Below, piece after piece: positions 44,601 to 56,914 of a stretch of DNA of 64,000 nucleotides. The number at the start of each line of letters is the position of its first letter. Within the stretch, counting starts at the first letter, position 1. Origin of the DNA: Microplitis mediator (Eukaryota; Arthropoda; Insecta; Hymenoptera; Braconidae); assembly GCF_029852145.1 (NCBI RefSeq), contig NC_079971.1:23373563-23437562 (forward strand). The letters run 5' to 3'. Made by a program: the position numbers and the translations under genes. The notes under the pieces were generated by a model that was not told where the DNA came from, did not search any database, and was given only the letters and a program-made list of their open reading frames with translations.

Positions 44601-47031
44601 CCAATATATTCCTACAAAAAAATAAATATATATAAATATTATTCTAAAAATTAAATTGTAATTTTCTAAACTAAAATGACTTACTGGTGTTCTAACAAGT
44701 TCGCAATATTATTGAAAATAATATTACGGAAAATTTTTATAAATCCCGCCCTGGCAATTAGCAAGTATCGTTTGAATTCAACGTCATTTGTAACATAATT
44801 GCTATTGGTGGAGAGCTCATCGAATTTACGGTAAATAATGGGAATAATATTTTCATATACGCTAATTATTTTCATGACAAAATAATCGCAAGCATAAAAA
44901 TCAATAGCCGGTGGATAGACAGTCAAAAATATATCAATATTTGACGCAACGTCCATCAGATAAATTACCATGTCTTCAACTTCCTCGATAGTCAACTTGG
45001 CATCTGATGAGTCTATTTCTGTAATGCGAATAACGTCGGGTGCTTTCGGTATCGGCTTGTCGAATAGTTTATTTTCTAAAGACGTCAGCAGCTGGCATGT
45101 GCACTCGACAGTCATTTTGAAATCATCGATGTAAGAATTATTGGATTTCACAGACATTTTTATTATTTTATTCACCACTTTTTCATTCTCGCGACCGTAC
45201 AACTGACACAAGTCCATGAGAATTGGGACGGTTATTAAAAATTTTTCGTAGATCAGCGTACCGTGGAAGTCGGGGGTCATAAACTCACTTGGACTCTCCT
45301 TGCTGGTGACAATGCGCGCGAATATGTTCAATACTTTTTTACGCAATTTTTCTAGGCATTCTTGCATCTCGATGTCGTTGGGAAATTTATCCAGATTGTA
45401 AAATCGTGGGATGTTTTGTAGTATTGATATTATTGAGGTCATTATTGGCCGGTGGTAGGAAATGTTTGACCAAAATCTTTAAAGAGAAATTTATAATAAT
45501 TAATAATTATTAATTACCTTCAATTCTTGACGATTATAAATTTTATCATTTTATTTTTTGAAAGGTTTCATACTAAAAATTGAAATTTTTATTTTTATTA
45601 AAATACTAAAGAAATTTCTTTTTTGTTTTCTATCAAAATTTTGATGTTTGATTTTTTTTTTTTAAATTTTCGATTTGTAATTTTTTTTCATCAAAATTTC
45701 GAAATTTCGTTTTTTTTTCAGGGTTTGAAATTTTTATTTTTATTAAAATACTGAAAAATTTTTTTTTCTTGTTTTCTATCGAAATTTTGATGTTTGATTT
45801 TTTTTTTTTTAATTTTCGATTTGTAATTTTTTTTCATCAAAATTTCGAATTTTCGTTTTTTTTTCAGGGTTCGAAATTTTTATTTTTATTAAAATACTGA
45901 AGAAATTTTTTTCTTGTTTTCAATCAAAATTTTGATGTTTGATTTTTTTTTTTTAATTTTCGATTTATAATTTTTTTCCATCAAAATTTCGAAATTTCGT
46001 TTTTTTTCAGGGTTTGAAATTTTTATTTTATTAAAATACTGAAGTTTTTATCAAATTTATTTACGTAAGTTGTTCTTTTTTTATCAAAATTTTGATAAAT
46101 AATTTTCTTAAAAATTTCGGATCCTTAATTTTTAATACAAGTTTTGAATTTTAATTTTTCTAAAAATACTAAAGTTAAAAAAAGTTTTTACCCTCTATCA
46201 AAATTCGAATTTTTTATTAAAATTTCTGATTTTTGAATTTTTCCCAGTTTTAACTAAAAAATTTTTTCAAACTACCGAAGATACAAAATAGATTTTTAAA
46301 TTTTGGCGCCAAAACGATATCAAAATTAAATTCAAAAAATAAAAGAACAAATGACTTTTATCTCAGTAATTCTCTTGAATAAAATAATTAAATGACCGAC
46401 TTCGTCAATAATAATAAAATTTCAGTGATTCAGTTCTCAAAAGAATTTAAAATTTAAAAATTGTTTTTAAAACTACGAAACCCTAATAATTATAAATCAC
46501 AATTAATTTAAATTTATTTTTACGTCCATACTTGAAAAATGGTAACCGTAGCAGCCAAGAAAAATCATTTATCATAAAATTGACAATTTCCAACCACGTA
46601 GACTTAGCTCCCAATATTTCTTTGCCATCTTCCTCATAAATGTTTGGAATCTCATACAATAAATAGTAACGTTTTACAACCCAATGCTTCGACTGAAAAA
46701 AATCAGTCATTAAAAATCATTTCATTTAACCCTAGTACAAAAAAAATTATAAAAACTCACCAAAGCTGGAATGACTTTCGGGACCCCATTGTCGTAGACG
46801 ACCAACTCGACCTTTTCTAGGGATTCATTTTTAGGATTCTGAGGAATAGTCAAAAATTATCATCAAGTTGACAGGAAAAAAAACATCTGTTATTGTCATT
46901 GAGTTGAAGTCAAGTCAAATAGATTGGGAAATATTGACCTGGCAATTGCAGGTTATAAATTTATGGAGAAAAATAAATTGGAGCTGACTTACTTGGAATA
47001 ATTCCAATTTATCCGAAGAATCATTCGACAT
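41639..47031 (-). CDS. Ascc2: ASCC2, activating signal cointegrator 1 complex subunit 2
   Basis: ASCC2 is the ubiquitin-binding subunit of the ASCC complex; with the ASCC3 helicase it works in alkylation repair and in splitting collided ribosomes. Nine exons in transcript order: 46993-47031, 46761-46838, 46532-46692, 44685-45476, 44456-44611, 42827-42908, 42582-42740, 42061-42507 and 41639-41968. All phases close; 747 residues, against about 757 in human. The N-terminal helical region (FWSNISYHRPIMTSIISILQ, LMFPIEDDIEMLHQITSDI) binds ASCC3 in the family. The CUE domain is at about 470-512 (YIRDVKDVMCDLGDGFIE, KCLKHYKYNTADVINAIL). Then come EFDVMTQDKIDKSRVHRGKR, an acidic Asp/Tyr run (DEYDDEYDDTYE) and the basic tail ANHNRRSGAEWKRRQGMVPS, all characteristic. 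Intron 42909-44455 contains a satellite and a MITE; intron 45477-46531 holds another tandem array. Confidence 0.93.
42960..43836. repeat. Degenerate ATATGATCATATCTGATCAC satellite in ASCC2 intron
   Basis: Almost 900 bases of drifting 10-12-base units such as GATCATATCTGATCACATAT and GACCATATATGATCA. The core TGATCA is self-complementary, so both strands read alike. The array also continues for about 40 bases on the far side of the inserted MITE (44400-44440). Confidence 0.9.
43838..44399. mobile_element. 562 bp palindromic MITE inserted in the satellite
   Basis: It begins AGGGTGGGTTGAAAAAAAAC and ends with the near complement (GTTTTCAACCCACCCT). Inverted matches run inward for about 200 bases per side, including TTACTCAACATTTTGTGGTG against CACCTCAAAATGTTGAGTAA and GGGGTAGTTCCAACGAAAAA against TTTTCGTTGGGACTACCTCG. 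The flanks are TATATATT and AATATATA, compatible with a TA target duplication. No transposase. Confidence 0.9.
45560..46040. repeat. Tandem repeat, ~137 bp unit, in ASCC2 intron
   Basis: Three and a bit copies of a unit containing CAGGGTTTGAAATTTTTATT, AAAATACTGAAGAAATTTTT, TTTTGATGTTTGATTTTTTT and CATCAAAATTTCGAAATTTC. CAGGGTT recurs near 45719, 45865 and 46008. A degenerate copy continues to about 46260. Confidence 0.85.
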
Positions 47032-47559
47032 TAAAAATTATTTTGCTATCAGAAACTTTTTCAAGAATTATATACAATTATTTTTGTTTTTAAAGGTTAT
47101 GTGTACAGTGTACTTAACACATGTGCTGTAGAAGTAAATGTATGTGTTCATATATTTAAAAATACATAGAGGTCATATCAGTAGATGTCAGTAGAAAATT
47201 GACTCGGATTTTTTTTTTAAATGAATCCGAAGTTTCTCGAAGTAAATTTATATTGAGTAGCATATATAAATATATATATTGTACAAATAAGTATATATTG
47301 TTTTGATAATGAAAAATTTTCAAAATTTTACTGGTCTCTGATTTTACTGAAGTCCATTCTCCTAAAATATGACAAGCAGAAACTCTTGGATATGAGATGA
47401 CACATTTGGAGTAGACGGTGGAGAAACAGGAGATTAAAGAGCCGATTAGTTGTTTCTACTCTGCAACAATCTATTAATTTTGAAATTCAGTCACAGAAAT
47501 CATAGAAAAATTTCGTTTCGCAGGTTCCGATAAAAATAATAAGAATATTGAGTGTGTCG

Positions 47560-48570
47560 GTACCCGCGAGCCAATGGGAAACTTTAAAGCAGTAATGGAA
47601 TATTTCCTCTGCTGTGATTGGGTCGCGCTTACCGACAGAATAAAAAAAAAAACAAATTAAGTCGGTAACTGCGATCGAATCAAAAAATTTTTAATTTTTA
47701 TCAAGTTATAATTTAAATTTTGCGGACTAGGATAGGAAATTTTTGGTGATTGTCGTAAAATGCAACGGAAAAAATGTTTATGGATCGTAGGCTTCAATGG
47801 GAAAGGATAAAGTTGAGGAAGGGTCTTGTGGGTATTGGGAAATTTTTTTTAGGGGAATTATACTCTGCAAGAAAAAAATTTTGTTATTTGTACAGAAAAA
47901 TAAGCTTGTATTTTTTATGAGTGGTTATTTAATATAATTTGAAAACTTGAGAGAATATACGTGTGAAAAATTGGGGGGGGGGCCCTGAAAAGGACCCCGG
48001 GAACTTAAAAACTTTCTCCGTGGTAAACTGGCGCTAAAAAGTGCCGTTTGGTTTAAAATTTTTAGGGTTTTGGGTATGGGTATGGTTGTTTTTAATATAT
48101 TTTATTTAAAATCAAAGTTAAAGAATAAAAATATAAAAAATTGTAGCAGTTTACCTCGAAATTTGATTTATTGAATAAATTTTCGTCGCAATAATAAGGC
48201 GATGTCCTATTTGATGTCAATTATATTAAGAAGAATTTATTTGATGTAAGACCTGACTGAAAAAATCAAAAAATTCATGTTGATTCCTGAAATGAAAATT
48301 TTTAAACAAGATTTCAACGTATTAAGAAGACGCTGAAAAGTGCCATTTGATATGAATTTTATAAGCAATAATTTACTCGATTTAAAATCTTACTGAAAGA
48401 ATTAAAAAAAATAAAAAAATAAATATTAGTTGACCCTGGGAAATTTTTGAGTAAGTTATTATCGTTATAATAAGGAGTTTGAAAGTGTCATTTGATGTCA
48501 GTTTTATAAGTAATAATTTATTTGATTGAAGATATAGCTGAAAAAATAAATAATTAAAATAAAAAAATAA
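47560..48570. repeat. Histone-flank-like relics and degenerate ~150 bp repeats
   Basis: 47565-47640 holds two CCAAT/ATTGG boxes (GCCAATGGGAAAC and TGTGATTGGGTCGCGC). 47977-48060 has GGCCCTGAAAAGGACC, then a second CTGGCGCTAAAAAGTGCCGT, then TTTGGTTTAAAATTTTTAG, resembling the sequence just past the histone H3 stop (54653-54690). From 48130 to 48570 a unit with GAARACGCTGAAAAGTGCCA, TTTGATRTSARTTTTATAAG and GAYYTNACTGAAAAAAT recurs three times. No histone coding sequence remains. Confidence 0.45.
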
Positions 48571-48829
48571 AATATTAGTTAGCCCTGAAATGAAAATAAA
48601 AAAAAAAAAAAATGAATGTTAGTTAGCTTCAAAAAGAGTTATTAGATTGATCAGAAATAATAACTCTTTTTCTCTTATTAAAAATAACCATACATTTTTT
48701 GTCAACCATCGACGATACCTGATGAAATTTTATGGCACAGAAACCCATTTTAAACCCGCAGGAATAAAAGCGAATTCGAAATTTGTAACTTATAACTATT
48801 GACGATAAAGAGATTCGGCGATGGGGGAG

Positions 48830-50332
48830 AAATGGCGAAACTTCAAAGCCATTTAATATTTGGGAAAATTCGGGTCTCGAAAATTGATTGGGTTTTCTGT
48901 ACAGAAACGCAAAGTGGTTACGAGTTTTGTTTCGGTAATCTTTTGTCATATTTTTAACCTATGGCTTAAATTCCAAGATAAAATTCGTAAATATAAAAAG
49001 TAGACGAAAAATTTTTCCTAAGGAATGGCGACTCATCAAAACCATTCCGATGGCAATATTATAAGATTTTGGGAGATTTAAAGTTGGGGTTTTTTTTATA
49101 GAGAAAAAAATTCCTCTCGTATTGTTACTGTAAATTTTTTTTGCATATTTTAAAGATGATTAAAAAGTATTAACTCAAAATTATTGATGATAAAATGTAT
49201 CACCGATAGGTGATGGAGAAGAAATGGCGAAACTTCAAAACCATTTTAAATTTGGGAAAATTTGGGTCAATAAAAATTAGTGGGGTTCTCTGTCCAGAGG
49301 CGCAAATTCCTTCCAAGTTTTTGTTTCAACAAATTTTTGTAGTATTTTTGATAGTTTGGTTTAAATTTTAATTCAAAATCCATAGTAATAAATATATAGT
49401 AGAAAAAAAAATTGTGCCTAAGGAATGGTGACTCATCAAAACCATTCCCTTGACCATAACATGAAATTTGGGTAATTAAAAATAGGGGAATTATTTATAG
49501 AGAAAAAATTTCCTCTCGTATTGTTCCTGTAAATTTTTTTTTGCATATTTTAAAGTTGATTAAAAAGTATTAACTTAATATTATTGATGATAAAATGTAT
49601 CACCGATAGGTGATGGAGAAGAAATGGCGAAACTTCAAAACCATTTTAAATTTGGGAAAATTTGGGTCAGTAAAAATTAGTGGGGTTCTCTATACAGAGG
49701 CGCAAATTCCTGACAAGTTTTTGTTTCAACAAATTTTTGTAGTATTTTTGATAGTTTGGTTTAAATTTTAATTCAAAATTCATAGTAATAAATATATAGT
49801 AGAAAAAAAAATTTTTCCTAAGGAATGGCGACTCATCAAAACCATTCCGATGGCAATGTTATAAGATTTTGGGAGATTTCAAGTTGGGAATTTTTTTATA
49901 AAGAAAAAAATTCCTCTCGTATTGTTCCTGTAAATTTTTTTTTGCATATTTTAAAGTTGATTAAAAAGTATTAACTTAATATTATTGATGATAAAATGTA
50001 TCACCGATAGGTGATGGAGAAAAAATGGCGAAACTTCAAAACCATTTTAAATTTGGGAAAATTTGGGTCAGTAAAAATTAGTAGGGTTCTCTGTCCAGAG
50101 GCGCAAATTTCTTCCAAGTTTTTGTTTCAACAAATTTTTGTAGTATTTTTGATAGTTTGGTTTAAATTTCAATTCAAAATTCATAGTAAGAGAAAAAATT
50201 TCCTCTCGTATTGTTCCTGTAAATTTTTTTTTTGTAAGTACGGAACACAAGAATAAATAAAATTCAAATTTTTTAATGCAGAAAATCATTAAAAAATTTT
50301 GCAGAGAATGATGAATCTTCAAAATCATTCTC
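48830..50332. repeat. ~400 bp tandem array with two alternating hairpins per unit
   Basis: The ~400-base unit is repeated about three and a half times. Each has a hairpin of type 1 (AAATGG...CCATTT with an 11-13 base loop GCGAAACTTCAAA) and, about 200 bases on, type 2 (GGAATGG...CCATTCC with loop CGACTCATCAAAA). Type 1 lies at 48830, 49222, 49622 and 50022; type 2 at 49022, 49422 and 49822; a changed form GAGAATGA...TCATTCTC is at 50304-50332. Between them are TATCACCGATAGGTGATGGA and a poly-pyrimidine CTCGTATTGTTCCTGTAAAT. Small ORFs inside are not coding. Confidence 0.9.
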
Positions 50333-50940
50333 AAATAAAAAATATTAAATTAGAAAGCACCTAGACAGATTATTTTATAAAATATAAAAAATAATTACCA
50401 AGTTAAAGATATTTACCAACCAAATTTTCTAATCATCCATTGAAAAAATCATATTTTTCTCTTGTTAAAAATTTGAATTAAATAATAATTTTTTTTTTTG
50501 CAAGTGATCAGTCACATTAAATTTATTTCATTTGACTTGTTTTACTTTTAGATATTTTATAATGCAACCTAAATAATCAAATATCAAAGCCCCTGGAAAA
50601 ATATCAACATTTAATATTTGAAACCAAAATAAAATTTTAGTCGCTTACTCACTTGAGAATTATCTGGATCAAACGTTAGAAGTCGTCCACAATTTTACCA
50701 CCAGTTCAAAATAATTTTTCATCCGAATCTTATATTCTCTTATTATTTAAATTGCAATTAAGCTTTAATTCAAATTCATAATTTTGCTTACATTAATTCA
50801 AAAGTTTGACGCAAAAACAAATAAATTAATTCAGTCGATTAATTTAGAATGAGGTGAAAACATGAAGTCTCTTTATTTCAAGTCGAACTAATTATTATAG
50901 AAATGAATTTAGTTGCAATAAAAAATATTTGTAATTTAAA

Positions 50941-51545
50941 ACCCGGTACGCGCCGTGTAATTCGCTCTATATCGAACCACGGACCTGGCTATTTTCCAAC
51001 GCGAACAGAGGCTGTTTATGCACAAAAAGAATTTACATATGAATAGAAAAGTGTATTTTTTTATTTATTAAATCGGCGCACAAAACCTTAAACTTGCTCA
51101 CGGCAACCGAGCTTACGCTTGACCAACAACGATCAACGCAGTAGTCTACAGCGGGCTCGAATTGCCCACAGGAGCAGACTCAGCCACTGTTTTCCTGTTC
51201 TATTAGAAGCTAAATGGAATGAAAAATATATAAAAAATAAAATTGACTACCGCGACCGGAGCCCGGTGGCTCAATAATTATGCGAACCGTGACTTGAAAA
51301 TTTCAAACGCGGGCAGAGGCATTTTTATCCATCGACGCAGAATTTACTTTTTCTATCAGCAAACAAAATCCTGAATGCTCACGGCAATCGAACTTCCGCT
51401 TGACTCTGACGAGAAGTGTTGACACCTATATGGTTTGACAGAGTCAAAGGACATGATAGGCAGGACCAACAGCGATCAACGTAGCAGTCTACAGCAGACT
51501 CAAATTGTCCAAAGGAGCAAATGGCCTCTGCTATACTAATTATAA
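50941..51545 (+). mobile_element. Two tandem SINE-like copies
   Basis: Two related blocks of about 290 bases, 50941-51230 and 51255-51545. The second contains GGTGGCTCAATAATTATGCG, similar to a tRNA A box, and then AATTTCAAACGCGGGCAGAG, similar to a decayed B box. Both share GCTCACGGCAACCGAGCTTA and GATCAACGCAGTAGTCTACA. The second carries an extra ~50-base piece (TGTTGACACCTATATGG). They look like tRNA-derived SINEs, but no intact RNA gene is claimed. Confidence 0.5.
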
Positions 51546-52198
51546 ATAATTTAAACTTTTAAAATTACAGTCAATAAATTTTCTCACCGATCAGAGGATT
51601 TTCCGAACGATTTGTTAATTTTTAAAAAATTTTTTTGTGAAATCGGGTGCCAGATCTTGTTAAAATCATGTAATGTCATATAATAATAAATGTAATATAA
51701 TAATAAATAAAATAACGGCGGACAAAAATGACTCTAGGTGCTCACAACATTTAAAACTCCGGTGAATCCTCCCCTGCGCTGACGCACTTGGGTCATTCAT
51801 CGTTTAACTACACCAGCGCACATTTAGCTTCCCTTCTCCCCACATAAAACAGAACTAGTGAAAATACACTAATTACCAGAGAAATAAGTACCCCTTTCGC
51901 TACCCTCTCACTAGTAATAAGTGTTCAATATTTTCACTATCTCAAATTTCTGGGAGTCCCCCCAACAGCCGATTCCGGCCCAGTCGCCCTTACTACAGAG
52001 GTGCATCCACGAGTCCTGAAGTAACTGGTGGACACAGTGACTCTGTCGGAAAAGCGACCGATTCGGAGACTGTAGCAGATAGAGAATCATTTTGAACAGA
52101 GAAGCTGCGTTTATTTGTATTTGAAAATGATTAATTTACATTTTTAAAAAACAGTTACATTCATTAAACTCAAAAAAAAAAAAGGTAAATTACAAAAT
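51546..52198. other. Spacer of mixed composition
   Basis: The left part is AT-rich. 51760-52090 is more GC-rich, with no ORF or RNA that I can support. Around 52075-52115 the sequence GCAGATAGAG...TTTGAACAGAGAAGCTGC is mirrored at 52200-52285, making a loose inverted repeat that flanks the next ORF's start. Confidence 0.4.
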
Positions 52199-52489
52199 AT
52201 GCAACTTCTCTGTTCAATGACCACGTTGTCCACCACCTCCGCACGCCCACAACAGTACGAGACTGCACGGCTCTATCTGCTCGCTATTTTTAGTGATAAT
52301 GCAGAACCCCCGGAGGGGATGTGCCCACAGCAGACAGATCTCTCTGTGAGGTCTATCGTCGGATTAATAAATGTCCTGCAGGAGCATTCAGTGACGACCC
52401 GACAGCAACCAGAAATTCCTGGCCCTGCAAGGCCCCACCACTTATTTACCTCTGAACTAATTTCCAAAATTTACTCTTTAATTTCTTAA
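52199..52489 (+). CDS. Hypothetical 96-residue ORF
   Basis: An ATG-initiated ORF in a GC-richer island with diverse codon use, unlike the surrounding AT-rich noise. The product contains EPPEGMCPQQTDLSVRSIVG and PEIPGPARPHHLFTSELIS, with no signal peptide, membrane helix or known domain. No splice partners are evident. It may be a fragment of a transposon or of a processed gene. Low confidence that it is expressed. Confidence 0.2.
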   Translation: MQLLCSMTTLSTTSARPQQYETARLYLLAIFSDNAEPPEGMCPQQTDLSVRSIVGLINVLQEHSVTTRQQPEIPGPARPHHLFTSELISKIYSLIS

Positions 52490-54190
52490 CTGAGCTCATT
52501 TTGACCCTTACTTTTCAAAATTCAAATTGATTTTAATTGAATCGCGACCGCTGGTTCGGCCTGAACCAGACAAGCCACCAATATCTTAATTTCTTCAGGA
52601 TCAAGATACGGCAACTTGAGTGGCCCCGACGGAATGACTACACGTAAAACTAAAAATGAGCTCTAAAAATATTTTTTATTATGAAATCTAATTTTCATTT
52701 ATTTTGAAAATATATTTATAAAAAGTTTTAATTACTCAACCAAAATGCTGTCATCTCATTCTGTTATTTAGTCAGACTTAAACAATTTATTTATTTGTTG
52801 AATTCAATTTATTAAAAATATCAAAATTATTTTATTGGAAAGTACTCAAGCGCGCATATTGTAATAAACCTAATAATCTTAATTGCAATTTTCAAACCGC
52901 AGAGAATAAATAATATTTAAAATAATTTGGTATTTGCGGTCATTTTTATGTCAACTTTCAGCCCTAAAAGACAAGAAACCACTGATTTAATTTTTAAAAT
53001 TACTTTGTTGCAATCGTAAGTTTAGTTCGTGACTCGAAAAGCTTGAATGGAATTTTCAATTGAACAAAAAAATGTTTCTCTTAACAGAGACGTCAGCCGT
53101 TAGAAATAATTAATATCAATGAGCGGAAATTTAAATTTCATCATCGTAACATGAAATATTATTCAGTGATTATCATTCTCCTCAATTTACTACAAGTGAC
53201 TCAAAAATGTGTCACTATTCTCAGCAGCGCCATTTCATCAGTAGATAATTTTAATTTTGAAATAAAAATAATTTCGAATTTTTTCCCGCCTAATCTTAGC
53301 AATCCCGACTAAATCAAAAAATTAGAACGTTCAAACACTCACATTCGATGAGTCTAGTTGCAGCTACTGAATATTTTCGCGCCTGCGCTCTCAGCAGGCA
53401 AAAACTCCCATCTAAACACCAGTCATTCACTCCGCATTCAATGCATTAATTTTCTAATGCTCAGATCATTTTTCATTTCACTCAACCATAATTTTCTAGA
53501 CGTCACATTCTGAAAAATAGAAAAAAAAGCCATAAAGTTTTAGGTCGTTGGATTTGGATTGTGCATTGGACTACTATTCATTAATAAAATTATTCACCTT
53601 GATGAATAATCAATCGGGACATGAGCTTTGGAACCAAACTCGGTTCCAGTTGCTGTCATGAGCTGCGAATTACTCATAGTAACTCAGTATTAACACCCGC
53701 ATTTTTTCATCCGCCGATCCACCTGTAATAAAAATTTTTTCCGTGGTGTTATTCATTTTTTGGAAAGACTGCGCATGCGCATTCATTCGAATTTGAAGCG
53801 GACTTCAAAATTCATGTTCGCAAATTTGCTGTAAAGTTAAGAGTGAAAAATTGACTTGGGAAATACGTACGTTTTAAATTTAACAACAGGAGTTGCATTG
53901 GCCTTTTTTCAAAGAAGATAAAGTTGTAAAAGCAGCAGCGAAAAGTTCTTTCTTGAAGACAAATAGATAATTGCGAAAGATATTGTTTGTAAGCGGAAAT
54001 TAAAGTCGCGGAGTTAGAGTATTTAAAGTGGCCCTAATGAGTTCATTTACTTGAACTGGACTCCGGGGATGATAAATGTCAGAGGAAAATTAGGTGTTAA
54101 CCCTTTGACCTCTGAGGATCTAATGCGAATTCGCAGAATTAGCAGGTGTATTTATAATTAATCTTAGCGAATTGACCGATTCACTGCACT
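52490..54190. other. AT-rich spacer
   Basis: No ORFs, repeats or RNA genes that I can support. CTGGTTCGGCCTGAACCAG at 52550 is an isolated perfect 7-bp-stem hairpin. Confidence 0.5.
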
Positions 54191-54194
54191 ACTG

Positions 54195-54300
54195 CTATTC
54201 CGTGCGCTGATTGGCTCTGCCTAGAAACGTCGGTATCTGCGAACCAATCAGGTGACAGATTGCACTTTTCACGTGATTGGTCGGTTTTAGGTAGAAGGGG
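54195..54300. promoter_or_regulatory. Cluster of three CCAAT boxes near the histone genes
   Basis: GCTGATTGGCTC, GCGAACCAATCAGG and GTGATTGGTCGG occur within 75 bases. Spaced CCAAT boxes are typical of histone promoters; the H3/H4 promoter also has GTGATTGGTTC. This cluster lies beyond the H3 3' end with no histone gene next to it, so it may be a remnant promoter of a lost H2A/H2B pair. That is inference. Confidence 0.35.
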
Positions 54301-54652
54301 TTTAAGTGAATCTAATCAGAAGCTCTTATTTTGTAGAGTACATCAACTGTTTGCTAATCGAATCTTCGAGTATCCAATTTTGAAAATTTTTGATTCGGAG
54401 TAAAGGGGTCAGTTTTTTTGCGAGTAGTTTCGTTATATAAAATTATTTGCACATCATGGAATGAAATATTTTTATATCAGATGTAAATTTTTATGATAAT
54501 CACAATAGATAAATATATAGGGGACATGGTTGAATTTGTCAAAGTTCTATTAAAATTCAATTACTGAGGAAAAAAAATTAGGCAGTAGGATAAAGGAGAG
54601 AAGAAATTAATTGTGTAAACTTGAAAAATTTTCTTTGTATAAAAAATTTGAT

Positions 54653-54668
54653 GGCCCTGAAAAGGGCC
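54653..54668 (-). terminator. Histone 3' stem-loop of H3
   Basis: On minus: GGCCCTTTTCAGGGCC, the consensus 6-bp stem and 4-base loop bound by SLBP. It starts 32 bases past the stop codon. It replaces a poly(A) tail and couples expression to S phase. Confidence 0.95.
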
Positions 54669-54699
54669 GTTTGGTTTGTAAGTTTTTGATGTTGATGAC

Positions 54700-55748
<1,049 letters not shown>

Positions 55749-55788
55749 TTTCATCATTCGACTCAGCAAATATTTAAACAAACCAAAC

Positions 55789-55804
55789 GGCCCTTTTCAG
55801 GGCC
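55789..55804 (+). terminator. Histone 3' stem-loop of H4
   Basis: GGCCCTTTTCAGGGCC, identical to that of H3, 41 bases after the H4 stop and followed by ACCAAATTTTT. Confidence 0.95.
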
Positions 55805-56914
55805 ACCAAATTTTTCATACGTAAAATATTCAAGTTTCATTTCTTACCCATCCATTATATCTACGATAGAAATAATTCATATATTTTGTAAAATCTAAAT
55901 TGATCCAAGACGTTGACACTCTTGTTGTATTCATTTTAGACGATTCATGTTCATACAAACCACGTCAATTTGATTAGATTTATTTTACATATGATTGGGC
56001 TTTATGAATAAATCAATGAGTTGATTGATGTTTTCTACAGGTCATCTGTAATTCGAAGACTCCCCATCTGACCTTGAACTGAAGACGAAGTCAGTGTTGA
56101 TGTATATCTAAATACCTTTAGGTTTGAATAATTTGTAATTTGCAACTGATTTTTGAAACGCTCTTTATGATAATGACATAATTCATTCCATTTTAAATGG
56201 AGAAAATTTTATGATATTTACACTACTTAGAGTAATTCTAGGCCAAAAATAACAACTAGAACCTTGCGTTTTAATTTTTTTTACCTTATAATTAACAATA
56301 TCTAGAACCTAGTATAATTACTGAGGATGTTTGAATCGAATTATTCGTAACTTTTCAAATTATTCGATTCGAATTGAAAAAATTCTGATCAGCTTTTAAA
56401 TATTTAATTTCTATTAAACGCGGCGCTTAATTTCTAAAGTAACTGAAGATTATTTTTTCCTAGAATTGTGTCAGGGGTCTATTGGCCTCTGACATAAAAT
56501 TTGAATTATTGGAAAAGGATTAAAATTCAATTCAAGATAATTTTATAACAATTCGAAAATTTGTGATTAATTCGTATATTCGAACTGGTGATGCGCAATC
56601 GAAATCGAACAATCGATGTTTTCGTTTCGATTTTTTTTAACCGATTGTAGGCCTTTCGATTAATTGGAAAAAATCGATTCTTTTTTTTTAATACGATTTA
56701 TAAACATCGATTTTTTGTAAAATTAACTAAAGAAAAAATTTTTTTTTCAAAGTCATTAACTCAATCATAAAAATTGTTTGACTAATGCAGCTAAACAAAT
56801 AAAACACAACTTTAGCGAAATGATTAAAGTTAGATCTCTTATTAAAAGAAACAATTTAAAACGATTAGAAAAAAAAAAATCTGTCTATCGGTTGACCCTG
56901 CGGGCCAGCCCTAA
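55805..56914. other. AT-rich spacer, histone cluster
   Basis: No gene. It includes repeated ATCGATT-type words from 56590 (AATCGATGTTTTCGTTTCGA and similar), a motif that resumes after the inserted element at 57690-57990. This suggests one repeat split by the element. Confidence 0.5.

Noticed and set aside
50011..50334. ORFs on both strands at the end of the hairpin array
   Set aside because: They are products of the repeat; other units have stops at equivalent places.
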